A DNA stretch of 47,940 nt from a bacterium (lineage in GTDB: Bacteria > Verrucomicrobiota > Verrucomicrobiia > Limisphaerales > UBA8199): the NCBI GenBank assembly GCA_021784555.1, contig JAJYHY010000013.1:1-47940 (forward strand). The letters are read 5' to 3'. Below the pieces are notes generated by a model. It was not told the origin of the DNA. It saw only the letters and a program-made list of their open reading frames with translations, and searched no databases. How positions within the stretch are numbered: the stretch's first letter is position 1; the number at the start of each line of letters is the position of its first letter. The translations under genes were made by a program, and so were the position numbers. Of this stretch, positions 26,549 to 34,704 are shown one piece after another.

Positions 26549-29500
26549 TTATGGGGAGGGCAAGCGCCTCTGCTCGGCGGCGATGATCCGCACCGGGCCC
26601 AGCAGCCCGGAATCCAGGAGGGGGCTGGATTTCTTCCAGAGGCGCCAGGTGGTGAATGTGAAGCGTCCCGTGGGGCTGGGCTTGTCTTCCAGGACCCATT
26701 GCGGCCAGCGCTTGAGGGTACCGTTGGGATTGCGCTGGGAGTCTTCGGGCAGTTGCTGGTCCCCAATCATCCGGTTGGGCCAGAGATTGGTCACTTTCAC
26801 TTCGAGCCGGTTGTCTCCGGCCACCGCCGCGCGGGTGATGTCCAGGCGGAAAGGGGGTTTCCAAAGCAGGCCGAGGTCCTGGCCGTTGAGGCTGACGCGG
26901 GCGATGACATCGACCTGGCCCAGGTCCAGAAAGAGCCGTTTGCCCCTGCCCTTCATCTCTGGCGGAATCGTCAGGGTGCGGGTGTAGGTGGCGGTGCCGG
27001 AGAAGTATTTGACGCCCGGTTCCGCGCAATCGGTCCAGGAGACGAGGTGGTCGAGGGTGATGTCATCAGGAGCGCCCCAACCCGGGGCAAAACGCACATC
27101 CCACGGGCCTGTTATCTCTTCAGAGCGGATGGGGCCGACAGCAAAGTCGCGATGTTCGCCCGCCGCCGTTTGGAATTCATAGTGCCCGGATTGAAACGCG
27201 ATCAGACGCACACGGCCTCGCGAGTCGGTTCTCACCGCGGCAATGGGCGGCGCCAGATAGGCCGGGCCTTCAAGATCAACGGTATCGGGGTCGGTGGCCG
27301 AGAGAGAAAACTGCTTGCCGTTGCGCGTGTAGGTCACCTCGAGCGTTTTGACAACCATGTAGGCCGGGTCATCGCCTTGCGCCAGGCGCGCCACCTGGAA
27401 CTCGGTCTCCCCGGCATCGACCATGCGCTGGAGCTTCGTTCGAACGTTGCGGGTGCGCGCGGGGTCGTCGAGAACGCCATAGCGCGCCGTTTTGATTTCG
27501 ATGCGCACCGGTGGCAAAGACGCCGGCGTCATCGCTCCCCCGAAGAAGGAGCTATGAATCTCCGGCGCCGTGGAGAACAAGGTCCTGCCGTTACGAGTGA
27601 CGCGGACAATCGGCGCCGGCGCGCCCGTCTCAGCCCGGAACACCACAAAGACCGAGCCGGAAGGGCCGAGTGAAAGACTGACGCTGGTGTGTCCCTTCGC
27701 CTCCTGGTAAATCGGGGCACGTTCCATCCGCCCGGTCTCAGGCCACCACAAATGCGGCACCTTGCCGCTGACCCGGAACGTGGCGCTGGTAGTCACGGGG
27801 CGCTTGGATGAACTGGCGACGAAATAAATGTCGTCTTCCTCGGTCGCGCGATGGATGTAGTGAAGTGGCTGGCCGCTCTCGAAATCGGGTTCAACGCCCG
27901 AAGAACGCAAGAATCTTGCCGGGTCATGCCCCCAGACGATTCGCCCCTTGCCGAGTTGGCGCTGGAGAACGGACTTTCCATCGCAATCCCCCCAGATTTC
28001 CGAGGCGAGTCTATTGACCTCGTCGTCGCATTGCGGGTAGTCGCTGAGGCTGGGGGAGGCCAGTGGAGGCGTGCCGAGAACGGTCGCGCCGGCCATGGCC
28101 AGCGTCTTGACCTTGCTGAGCAGTTGCGGGGTCATGCGCGGCGTTTGGGGCAAGACCAACACCCGGTAGCTCATGCCGTCGGGCAAAACGATCCGGCCAT
28201 CTTTTACGGACATCAGGTTCAACACGACGTCGGCGTCGCACTCGTCCCAGTCGTAGCCATCGGGGGAATGCATGGTGAAACCTTGCGGCGCCTCTTCAGG
28301 CTGGAGGTAGCAGATGTCGGCGACGAATTGGCCCTGTCTGAGCAAGTATTGGCAGCGGGCCAGGTAGCGGTGCCAGGGACGCGTCTCATTCCACCAAGTT
28401 TCGGTCCGTTCATAGTGCTGGCCCCAAGGCCCCATGGTCATGCCCGGGCGGTACTCCCGCGACCAGGGCTGGAGGGCGTAACGGTGAAAGACAAACCGGT
28501 TGATGCCTTCGCAGAAGGCGCGGTCGCCCAGGGCCTTGAGCGAGCCGGGATAGGAGCGCCATCGCTCGCCATCCCCCGCGGTAAAGGACTCCGCCCCGAT
28601 GATGCGTTTGCCATAGAGATGCCCCGCGCAGGCCATTCCCCGGCACGTCTCAATCGCCCCGCTGGGACTCCAGAACTCGCCCATCGGCTCGTCCGCCTGC
28701 CCTCCGTAAGGGATAGAGTCGCACGGGCCGCCGTAGGCCTCGCAGGTAAAGCGGAGGCCATGGGCGTGGGCCAGTCGATGCATCTCCCCGGCGTAATTCT
28801 CGATAACCAATTCGGAAACCGTCTGGCGCAAGTCCCAAAGGAATCGCTCGGAAACTTCCAGGCTCTCGACTACCCGCCCGGTGAAGACCGGCAGGAAGGG
28901 CAGGAGGTCGTAGCCGCAACGCTTTTGGAATTCCCAGCGCATATTGGCCGTCCAGTTCTGCGCCCCGTTCTCCCAACTGTCGATGTGCGTGGCCACAAGG
29001 CCGGGACTGGCCATGCCCGGTTTAATGCCGTTGTCCTTCACCAGCTTGGCCATCATCCCGGCGAAGTTCGCGTCGATGCCTCTCTTGCTGAGCTTGTCAC
29101 ATTCCAATCCGAGCCCGGTCTTAGGGGCGGGGTGGTTATCGACGCCGGTGCTCGTATGGCCGAAGCGCAGGATGGTCCAGTGCCCGGCGGGGACATCCCA
29201 CGAAAGGTGACCGTCAGGGGCCATTTTTGTGGAGAGATTGATGATGCGCTGCCACGGGATGACCACCCGCTGCGGGAGCGGCTTTTCCTCGATGGCGCCG
29301 GCATCCCCGACGTTGTAATCGGCCCTGGCGGCTAATTTGTCGATGCGGAAGGAGGAACCGACGGAGGGGACCGCCAGCACCGCGATGTCCCGGTAGTAAC
29401 CCGCCACCGCCTTGGGCTGGTCCAGTTTTCCGTCGAAGTGGGAGGGGCCCGACACTTTGGTCTCGCTCCAAACCACCTTCTGCATCGACTCCTCGGGCCG

Positions 29501-29884
29501 TATCCACGGTCCGCCGCTTCCATCCCACCCGGCGTCGTTGTTCATGTTCACTTTCAGACCAAGGCGGCGCGCCTCCGCCACCACGTGCTGGAACAAGCCG
29601 CGCCATTTCTTCCCCACGAAATCAACGGGGCCGACCGGCGCTCCCTGGTCCACTTCCATGATGAGCACACCGCCAATGCCAACGCGCTGCATCGCCTCCA
29701 GGTCGGCCGTAATGCCGTTGCTGGTGATATTGCCGTTGAGCCAGAACCAATAGACCCAGGGCCGCGCCTCCAGCGGTGGCTTGGAAAAGCCCTTTGCAAG
29801 GCTATCCGCCGATGAGGCCGGAGAGGGGTGGAGGTTCAAGAGAAGCGTCAGAACGCCGAGCAGAGTGTGAAGCGCCGTTTTCAT
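26549..29884 (-). CDS. GH106-type alpha-L-rhamnosidase
   Basis: The 1111-aa product from MKTALHTLLGVL has a Sec signal (about 1-26, SPASSADS). It opens with FSKPPLEARPWVYWFWLNG and then ADLEAMQRVGIGGVLIMEVDQG, the hallmark start of the GH106 family. Aromatic barrel segments (NMNNDAGWDGSGGPW), the TCEAYGGPCD region with a conserved Glu, a GAESFTAGDG block and C-terminal beta-sandwich domains complete it. Length about 1100 is normal. It should hydrolyse alpha-L-rhamnosyl bonds in plant or microbial polysaccharides outside the cytoplasm. There is no SusC/D-like or transporter partner next to it. Catalytic residues are inferred from family similarity. Confidence 0.85.
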   Translation of the reverse strand: MKTALHTLLGVLTLLLNLHPSPASSADSLAKGFSKPPLEARPWVYWFWLNGNITSNGITADLEAMQRVGIGGVLIMEVDQGAPVGPVDFVGKKWRGLFQHVVAEARRLGLKVNMNNDAGWDGSGGPWIRPEESMQKVVWSETKVSGPSHFDGKLDQPKAVAGYYRDIAVLAVPSVGSSFRIDKLAARADYNVGDAGAIEEKPLPQRVVIPWQRIINLSTKMAPDGHLSWDVPAGHWTILRFGHTSTGVDNHPAPKTGLGLECDKLSKRGIDANFAGMMAKLVKDNGIKPGMASPGLVATHIDSWENGAQNWTANMRWEFQKRCGYDLLPFLPVFTGRVVESLEVSERFLWDLRQTVSELVIENYAGEMHRLAHAHGLRFTCEAYGGPCDSIPYGGQADEPMGEFWSPSGAIETCRGMACAGHLYGKRIIGAESFTAGDGERWRSYPGSLKALGDRAFCEGINRFVFHRYALQPWSREYRPGMTMGPWGQHYERTETWWNETRPWHRYLARCQYLLRQGQFVADICYLQPEEAPQGFTMHSPDGYDWDECDADVVLNLMSVKDGRIVLPDGMSYRVLVLPQTPRMTPQLLSKVKTLAMAGATVLGTPPLASPSLSDYPQCDDEVNRLASEIWGDCDGKSVLQRQLGKGRIVWGHDPARFLRSSGVEPDFESGQPLHYIHRATEEDDIYFVASSSKRPVTTSATFRVSGKVPHLWWPETGRMERAPIYQEAKGHTSVSLSLGPSGSVFVVFRAETGAPAPIVRVTRNGRTLFSTAPEIHSSFFGGAMTPASLPPVRIEIKTARYGVLDDPARTRNVRTKLQRMVDAGETEFQVARLAQGDDPAYMVVKTLEVTYTRNGKQFSLSATDPDTVDLEGPAYLAPPIAAVRTDSRGRVRLIAFQSGHYEFQTAAGEHRDFAVGPIRSEEITGPWDVRFAPGWGAPDDITLDHLVSWTDCAEPGVKYFSGTATYTRTLTIPPEMKGRGKRLFLDLGQVDVIARVSLNGQDLGLLWKPPFRLDITRAAVAGDNRLEVKVTNLWPNRMIGDQQLPEDSQRNPNGTLKRWPQWVLEDKPSPTGRFTFTTWRLWKKSSPLLDSGLLGPVRIIAAEQRRLPSP

Positions 29885-30117
29885 GGTTTGCGGCCTTTTT
29901 ACCACGATGCCGGACGGAGCGAAAGAAGTAAGTTCGGGGTTGGCATCATTCGAGTTGACATCGGCCGAACTTTTGGTAAAAGACCAGAGTCCGTTCAAAG
30001 AACGAACGTGTCGGTGTCAGAAGACAGATTGTCCGTGAACCTAGAACCAGACGACATTCAGAGATCCTGCCGGTGCAGTCCCTCCCCACCGTAGTTTTGT
30101 TGAGCAGACGCATTGTT

Positions 30118-30390
30118 ATGAACCCCAAGAGACTCTTCGTCGGTAATTTGTCTTACCAGACGATGGAAAACGACCTTCAGGATTATTTTTCCCAGGCTGG
30201 CGTGGTAACGTCAGTCAACCTGATGCTCGACAAGGTGACTGGGCGGTCGCGCGGCTTCGCCTTCATCGAATTCTCCACTCCCGAGGAAGCCAGCAAGGCG
30301 GTCGAGCAACTCCATAACCAGGAATTCCAGGGCCGTTCGCTGACCGTCAACGTGGCCCGGCCGCGCGAAGAACGCGTTCCACGCGCATAG
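30118..30390 (+). CDS. RRM-domain RNA-binding protein
   Basis: The 90-aa product from MNPKRLFVGNLSYQT is a single RNA-recognition motif. RNP2 is LFVGNL and RNP1 is RGFAFIEF, with aromatic residues in both, and a short basic tail REERVPRA follows. Such short RRM proteins are common in cyanobacteria and Verrucomicrobiota, often cold- or stress-linked. It has no cotranscribed partner. The 230-bp gap upstream, from the divergent GH106 gene, is long enough for a 5'-leader control region, but I see no specific structure. Confidence 0.9.
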   Translation: MNPKRLFVGNLSYQTMENDLQDYFSQAGVVTSVNLMLDKVTGRSRGFAFIEFSTPEEASKAVEQLHNQEFQGRSLTVNVARPREERVPRA

Positions 30391-30486
30391 CGCCGCCCGA
30401 GAAAGAACATACGCAGGGTGATGAGGCTCGCCGGTGTTGTAGGGGCTTGCCGGGCAGGCCGCCAGCCGAATAGGCAACCGCCGCCT

Positions 30487-30577
30487 CATTGTACATTGAG
30501 CGTTGCGCATTGATCATTTGGCATTGGGGCAAGTGCCGACCCCGAAAGGGCCTGGCCAATGCGCAATGAGAAATGCC
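30487..30577. repeat. Family A word repeat, degenerate copy
   Basis: CATTGTACATTGAGCGTTGC followed by GCATTGATCATTTGGCATTGGGGC, then GCCAATGCGCAATGAGAAATGCC, forms an imperfect hairpin with the same CATT-word vocabulary as 32-107 and 37261-37338. Confidence 0.7.
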
Positions 30578-30711
30578 TCTGCGCCTGCCAGCGGGGCCCA
30601 GGCCCCAGACCGGTTCCCGCTTTTTGCGGGCGCGGCGGTTTTCTCGGTTTTCCCTGGCGCGCGCCAAGGGGCTCTGCCAGACTGCACCTTGGACGAAACA
30701 GTCGGTATTTG

Positions 30712-31662
30712 ATGAGACCATTATTCTTTGATAGAGCAGGCAACAAGCGGGAGGCCCCCTCTTGGGCCCCACTCCGGGCCGCGAGCGGAGAAGCCAATCT
30801 CCGGTTGGTTTTCGTGCTTTTGGGCGTGTTCCTGCTGGGCGTCGGCGCCTGTGCCCTATGGTTCGGGCGCGGGGCCATAGGCGGCGAGCGGCGCCTCAGC
30901 CACTCCAATAGCAGCCCGCACGCCGTCTCCTTATCGGAGAGCACGATGGCCGTGTTGAAAAGGCTGAAGTCGCCCGTTCAGTTCCGGTTTTACTTGATAT
31001 TGGACCCCGCCGGAACGACCAAGCCGCTTAGTGTCCTGGCCAAGCGGGCAAGCCGGTTATTGGCGGAATACCAGCGCCAGTCCGGCGGCCACATCACTTT
31101 GACGGAGTATCGTTCACGCACGGACGCAGCCTTGGCGGCGGCGGACGCGGACGGCATCACGGCCTTCAACCTGGACAAAGGGGATGGATGCTACTTGGGC
31201 TTGGCCATGGCCGGCGCCGGGCGCAAAGAATCGTTGCCCCGGCTTTCACCGGATTGGGAACAGGCGCTTGAGCCGGATATCACTCGAACGCTCATTCAAC
31301 TAATAAGCCCTCCGCGGACCAACACCGTGGCGGCTGTTCCGCCAAACCCGGCCGCCATTGAGGATGTCAAACGTCTCATCCCCAATATCGCTTCGGTCTC
31401 TCAACAGCAAGGAAAGGAAATCCTCCGCAAGGCGGCCCTGGACCAATTCACCGCCGTGGTGAAGGCAACCAATGCCAAGGTCAACGAGGCTCAACGCAAG
31501 CTGGCTGAGGCCCAAGTGGGGAAATCCAAGGCCGAGATTCAAGCGGCATTGAAGCAGCTTCAGCAAGCTAGGGCGGAGCAGAACGAGGAGCTCCAGCAAG
31601 TTGCCGCCAAAACGCAGGCGGATATGCGGGCCCTGGAGCGGATAAAAGCCTCCAGCCAGTAA
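30712..31662 (+). CDS. GldG-like (ABC-transporter auxiliary) protein, orphan and short
   Basis: The 316-aa product from MRPLFFDRAGNKRE has one TM (about 31-52) followed by SHAVSLSESTMAVLKRLKSPVQFRFYL. This resembles the periplasmic part of GldG/ABC_transp_aux proteins, in which the secreted domain follows a TM and the phrase LSESTxxVLxxL. An Ala/Gln/Lys-rich coiled coil fills about 240-316. A complete GldG is about 450-600 residues and is preceded by ATPase and permease genes; none is present here. It is a candidate truncated or independent relative. Start chosen because upstream residues come from a repeat-rich leader. Confidence 0.55.
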   Translation: MRPLFFDRAGNKREAPSWAPLRAASGEANLRLVFVLLGVFLLGVGACALWFGRGAIGGERRLSHSNSSPHAVSLSESTMAVLKRLKSPVQFRFYLILDPAGTTKPLSVLAKRASRLLAEYQRQSGGHITLTEYRSRTDAALAAADADGITAFNLDKGDGCYLGLAMAGAGRKESLPRLSPDWEQALEPDITRTLIQLISPPRTNTVAAVPPNPAAIEDVKRLIPNIASVSQQQGKEILRKAALDQFTAVVKATNAKVNEAQRKLAEAQVGKSKAEIQAALKQLQQARAEQNEELQQVAAKTQADMRALERIKASSQ

Positions 31663-31666
31663 GTCT

Positions 31667-31726
31667 TGGTCTGACCCGTCAGACCAGTCCGACCTGTCCG
31701 ACGCGTCAGACCGGTCGGACTCACGG
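31667..31726. repeat. Word repeat (GTCAGACC / GTCCGACC)
   Basis: Tandem variants of GTCAGACC and GTCCGACC in both orientations (GTCTGACCCGTCAGACCAG then GTCCGACCTGTCCGACG) fill the space between the convergent GldG-like and nfnB genes. It would fold into alternative hairpins and may serve as a terminator, but its word structure matches the other dispersed families. Confidence 0.75.
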
Positions 31727-33142
31727 CCGCCGCGCCCCGCCCCGCAGAAACTCGTCCATCGCCTTCGCGGCGCTTTTCCCGTCGCCCATCGCCAGGATGA
31801 CCGTGGCGGCGCCCCGCACAATATCCCCACCGGCAAACACGCCGGTCAGGCTGGTCTGGCCTTTGTCATCGACGATGATGTTACCCCATTTATTGAGCTT
31901 CAAGTCCGGGCAGGTGGAGGTTAGCAGCGGATTGGCGCGCGTTCCTATCGCCACCACCACAATGTCGCACGGAATCACAAACTCCGAACCGGGGATGGGG
32001 ATCGGGCGCGCCCGCCCGGAGGCGTCGGGCTCGCCCAACTGCATGCGAACACATTTGAGGCCGGTCACCCATTTCTTTTCGTTGCCCACCACCGCGACCG
32101 GAGCGACCAGGAACTCAAACTGGATGCCTTCTTCCTCGGCATGGTGAACCTCCTCGGCCCGAGCCGGTAGTTCCTTGTGGGTGCGGCGATAGACAATCAT
32201 CGAGGTTTCCGCGCCCATCCGTTTGGCGGTGCGGGCGGAGTCCATAGCCACGTTGCCGCCGCCGACGGTGGCGATGCGCTTGCCCTTGAGGACGGGTGTA
32301 TCCGCCCGAGGAAACTGGTAGGCGGACATGAGATTGACGCGGGTGAGGTATTCATTGGCTGAATAGACCCCCTTGAGGTTCTCGCCAGGCACGTTCATAA
32401 ACTGGGGCAGACCGGCGCCGTTGGCGATGAACACCGCGTCGAACTGTTCCCGCAGTTCCTGCAAGGTGTAGGTGCGCCCGATCACGGTGTTGCACACGAT
32501 CTTGACCCCCACCTGCTCGAGCCGAGCGACTTCGGCTTGAACGATCTTCTTGGGCAGGCGAAATTCCGGAATGCCATACACCAGCACCCCACCCGGCTTG
32601 TGCAGGGCCTCGTAGATGGTAACGTCATGGCCAAACTTGGCCAACTCGCCGGCCGCGGTCAGCCCCCCCGGGCCGGAACCGACAATGGCCACCTTCTTGC
32701 CACTGGGCGGCGCGACCTGGAGGGCTTGCGCCGCGCTGTGGCCCCGTGCCCAATCGCCGACAAAACGCTCCAGGTAACCAATCGCCACCGGCAGTCCCTT
32801 GTGCCCGCGAATACATTCCACTTCGCATTGAGTCTCTTGCGGACAGACCCGTCCGGTGATGGAGGGCAGGGCGTTGTCGTTGAGCAGGCTGCGGGCGGCG
32901 TCAGAGAGTTGTCCCTGGGAGAGAAACTCGATGAATCGCGGGATGTTGACCATCACCGGGCAGCCGGAGACGCATTTGGGGTCCTTACACTGGAGGCAGC
33001 GTTCGGCTTCGAGCAGCGCCACCTTTTCCGGCAGCCCAAGATTGACTTCCTCAAAATTTGCGTTGCGAATCAAAGGCGCCTGCTCGGACATCTTCTGCCG
33101 GTTAATTTGGAGCCGTTGTTTGGTGGTCAGTTTGGTGGTCAT
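31721..33142 (-). CDS. nfnB: NfnB / glutamate-synthase-small-subunit-like flavoprotein
   Basis: The 473-aa product from MTTKLTTKQRLQ has two [4Fe-4S] cysteine sets (Cys49, 52, 57, 61 and Cys100, 106, 110). It also has an FAD-binding VGSGPGGLTAAGELAKFG motif and an NADPH-type VGGGNVAMDSARTAKRMG motif, ending with GGDIVRGAATVILAMGDG. This is the GltD/NfnB fold. The 4-nt-overlapping NfnA gene upstream makes the electron-bifurcating NfnAB complex (NADH + NADPH + ferredoxin) the best call; the alternative is a plain NADPH-dependent glutamate synthase small chain. Cytosolic. Confidence 0.86.
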   Translation of the reverse strand: MTTKLTTKQRLQINRQKMSEQAPLIRNANFEEVNLGLPEKVALLEAERCLQCKDPKCVSGCPVMVNIPRFIEFLSQGQLSDAARSLLNDNALPSITGRVCPQETQCEVECIRGHKGLPVAIGYLERFVGDWARGHSAAQALQVAPPSGKKVAIVGSGPGGLTAAGELAKFGHDVTIYEALHKPGGVLVYGIPEFRLPKKIVQAEVARLEQVGVKIVCNTVIGRTYTLQELREQFDAVFIANGAGLPQFMNVPGENLKGVYSANEYLTRVNLMSAYQFPRADTPVLKGKRIATVGGGNVAMDSARTAKRMGAETSMIVYRRTHKELPARAEEVHHAEEEGIQFEFLVAPVAVVGNEKKWVTGLKCVRMQLGEPDASGRARPIPIPGSEFVIPCDIVVVAIGTRANPLLTSTCPDLKLNKWGNIIVDDKGQTSLTGVFAGGDIVRGAATVILAMGDGKSAAKAMDEFLRGGARRP

Positions 33143-34047
33143 TGGAGGCTGGCTATGGTGACGCGGGGGGCACTTCCGGGATGCGCCCCGGCAGGCGTCG
33201 GACCCAGGCCGACCCTGCACTCGGCTTCTTCGCATGCCGCCAGGGCCTGCTGTTCGAACTCGCGGTAGGTTGTGAGGCGATCCATGAGCAGGTCAAAGTC
33301 AACCAGATGGCCATCAAACTCCGGCCCATCCACACATGCGAACTTGGTCTCGCCGCCAACCGCCACTCGGCAGCCGCCGCACATGCCGGTTCCATCGACC
33401 ATCACCGGGTTGAGAGAAACAATGGTCCGCACGCTGAGGGGGCGGGTGAGGTTGACCACCGCGCGCATCATTGGAACCGGGCCGACGGCATAGACCACGT
33501 CAATCTTGGATGCGGCAAGCGCGTCTTTGGCCGCGTCGGTGACGAATCCGTGCCGGCCATAACTCCCGTCATCGGTGCAGACGGTGACCTCTCCCAATCG
33601 CCGCAGTTCCTCTTCAAAAATCACCCATTCCCGGGAGCGCCCGCCGATGATGCTCAACACCGAGACGCCTCGCCGGTGCAGGGCTTGGGCAATCGGATGC
33701 ACAACCGCCGTGCCGACCCCACCCCCAATACAGAGAGCGCGACCGGCGTCAATCAGCATCGTCGGATGCCCCAGCGGCCCGGCAATGTCCATAATGGCCT
33801 CCTCCGGCTCCAACGCCACCAGTTCACGCGTGCTCTTTCCCACTGCCTGGATGACCAGCGTTATCGTGCCGGTCGCCGGGTCGCCATCGGCAATCGTCAA
33901 CGGAATTCGTTCCGCCCCTTCTCCGCGCCGCACGATGACAAACTGGCCCGCCTGGCGGATCTCGGCAATGCGGGGCGCCTCAACATCCAGCCGTGTGACG
34001 TTGGGACTCAATTGGGTTTTGGCGACAATTCTATGCATGAAATTCAT
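33139..34047 (-). CDS. nfnA: NfnA / sulfide dehydrogenase-like ferredoxin-NADP reductase subunit
   Basis: The 302-aa product binds FAD through the RRGEGAERIPLTIAD block and NAD through IGGGVGTAVVHPIAQALHRRG. It coordinates a [2Fe-2S] cluster with the Cys set in DGTGMCGGCRVAVGGETKFACVDG. This is the SudB/NfnA (dihydroorotate dehydrogenase electron-transfer) family. It is the first gene of the nfnA-nfnB operon, overlapping nfnB by 4 nt. An internal ATG 9 nt in (MHRIVAKT) is an equally good start. In bifurcation the complex couples NADH and reduced ferredoxin to NADP+ reduction. Confidence 0.85.
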   Translation of the reverse strand: MNFMHRIVAKTQLSPNVTRLDVEAPRIAEIRQAGQFVIVRRGEGAERIPLTIADGDPATGTITLVIQAVGKSTRELVALEPEEAIMDIAGPLGHPTMLIDAGRALCIGGGVGTAVVHPIAQALHRRGVSVLSIIGGRSREWVIFEEELRRLGEVTVCTDDGSYGRHGFVTDAAKDALAASKIDVVYAVGPVPMMRAVVNLTRPLSVRTIVSLNPVMVDGTGMCGGCRVAVGGETKFACVDGPEFDGHLVDFDLLMDRLTTYREFEQQALAACEEAECRVGLGPTPAGAHPGSAPRVTIASLQ

Positions 34048-34128
34048 TCCGGTCCGAGCAGGGAGGAAGCTAAGTTGGCCAACAATTTCTCCACCAGCCC
34101 ATCTTCAAGCTCGTAAAGCTCACAAAAC

Positions 34129-34249
34129 GTAACTGCTCAGGTCAAGCTGCCAGACGCACGCGATAGGAGCGCCGACGCCCTCGTCCGCGACTGCGGCCTT
34201 CCGGGGACGCGGACGAGGGCGTCCGGGCTCCTATCACCTGAGCAGTTAC
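34129..34249 (+). repeat. Nested-palindrome element (family B), copy 1
   Basis: The outer ends GTAACTGCTCAGGT (34129-34142) and ACCTGAGCAGTTAC (34236-34249) are a perfect 14-bp inverted repeat. Inside, 34162-34188 and 34209-34235 pair 25 of 27 (GATAGGAGC...GAGGGCGTC words). A second copy with the same ends and the same extra CAAGCTxxCAGACGCACGCG insert, in opposite orientation, lies at 44577-44702. Insertion between nfnA and leuS. Confidence 0.9.
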
Positions 34250-34704
34250 CATAGAACGATGGTGATAAGCCGGCAGGAAGTCAACCTTTTCGGGTTAGGA
34301 CCGCGAAGCACGCGAAATACGCGGAAAAAGAGAGGAGAACCACGGGATACACCGAGTACACGGAAAGAGGTGATTTGCTATCGGCTCATGGAGTAGGCGC
34401 CACGCCTCAGCGATTTATCGATGAGAACTTTGGGGTTGACGCCATCGCGGCAGCAACTTGGCACGAGCACACCTTGCAAGGTGTGCTCATCGAGTCATCC
34501 ATCCTCCGGACTGCTCTTTGCCGCCGCGCTTGCGGTCGCTTTTCCGTGTGTTCTGTGTATTCCGTGGTTCGCTTCCCGTTGGGCGGCCGGGTTTGAGCAT
34601 TTCTCCTGGCCGTATCCGAGATTGTTTCGGGTCTCGAGCTTCGGATCTCGAATTGTTTCTAAAACTTGGCAACCGACCGGTTTCAATGCATCATGTTCCC
34701 CTCT
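34250..34704. repeat. Gene-free stretch with ACACGG word repeats and a perfect 24-bp palindrome
   Basis: AACCACGGGATACACCGAGT (34338-34357) and a complementary block ending TATTCCGTGGTT (about 34541-34569) form an imperfect long hairpin. Further GCGAAGCACGCGAAATACGCGG words lie at 34306-34330. In the middle 34465-34488 is an exact palindrome (GAGCACACCTTG plus its complement). Nothing coding is convincing; leuS begins at 34705. Confidence 0.65.

Noticed and set aside
26501..29335. Long plus-strand frames of 390 and 494 aa
   Set aside because: They lie opposite the GH106 gene, which has signal peptide and family motifs. The plus frames have Arg/Gly/Ala-rich shadow composition.
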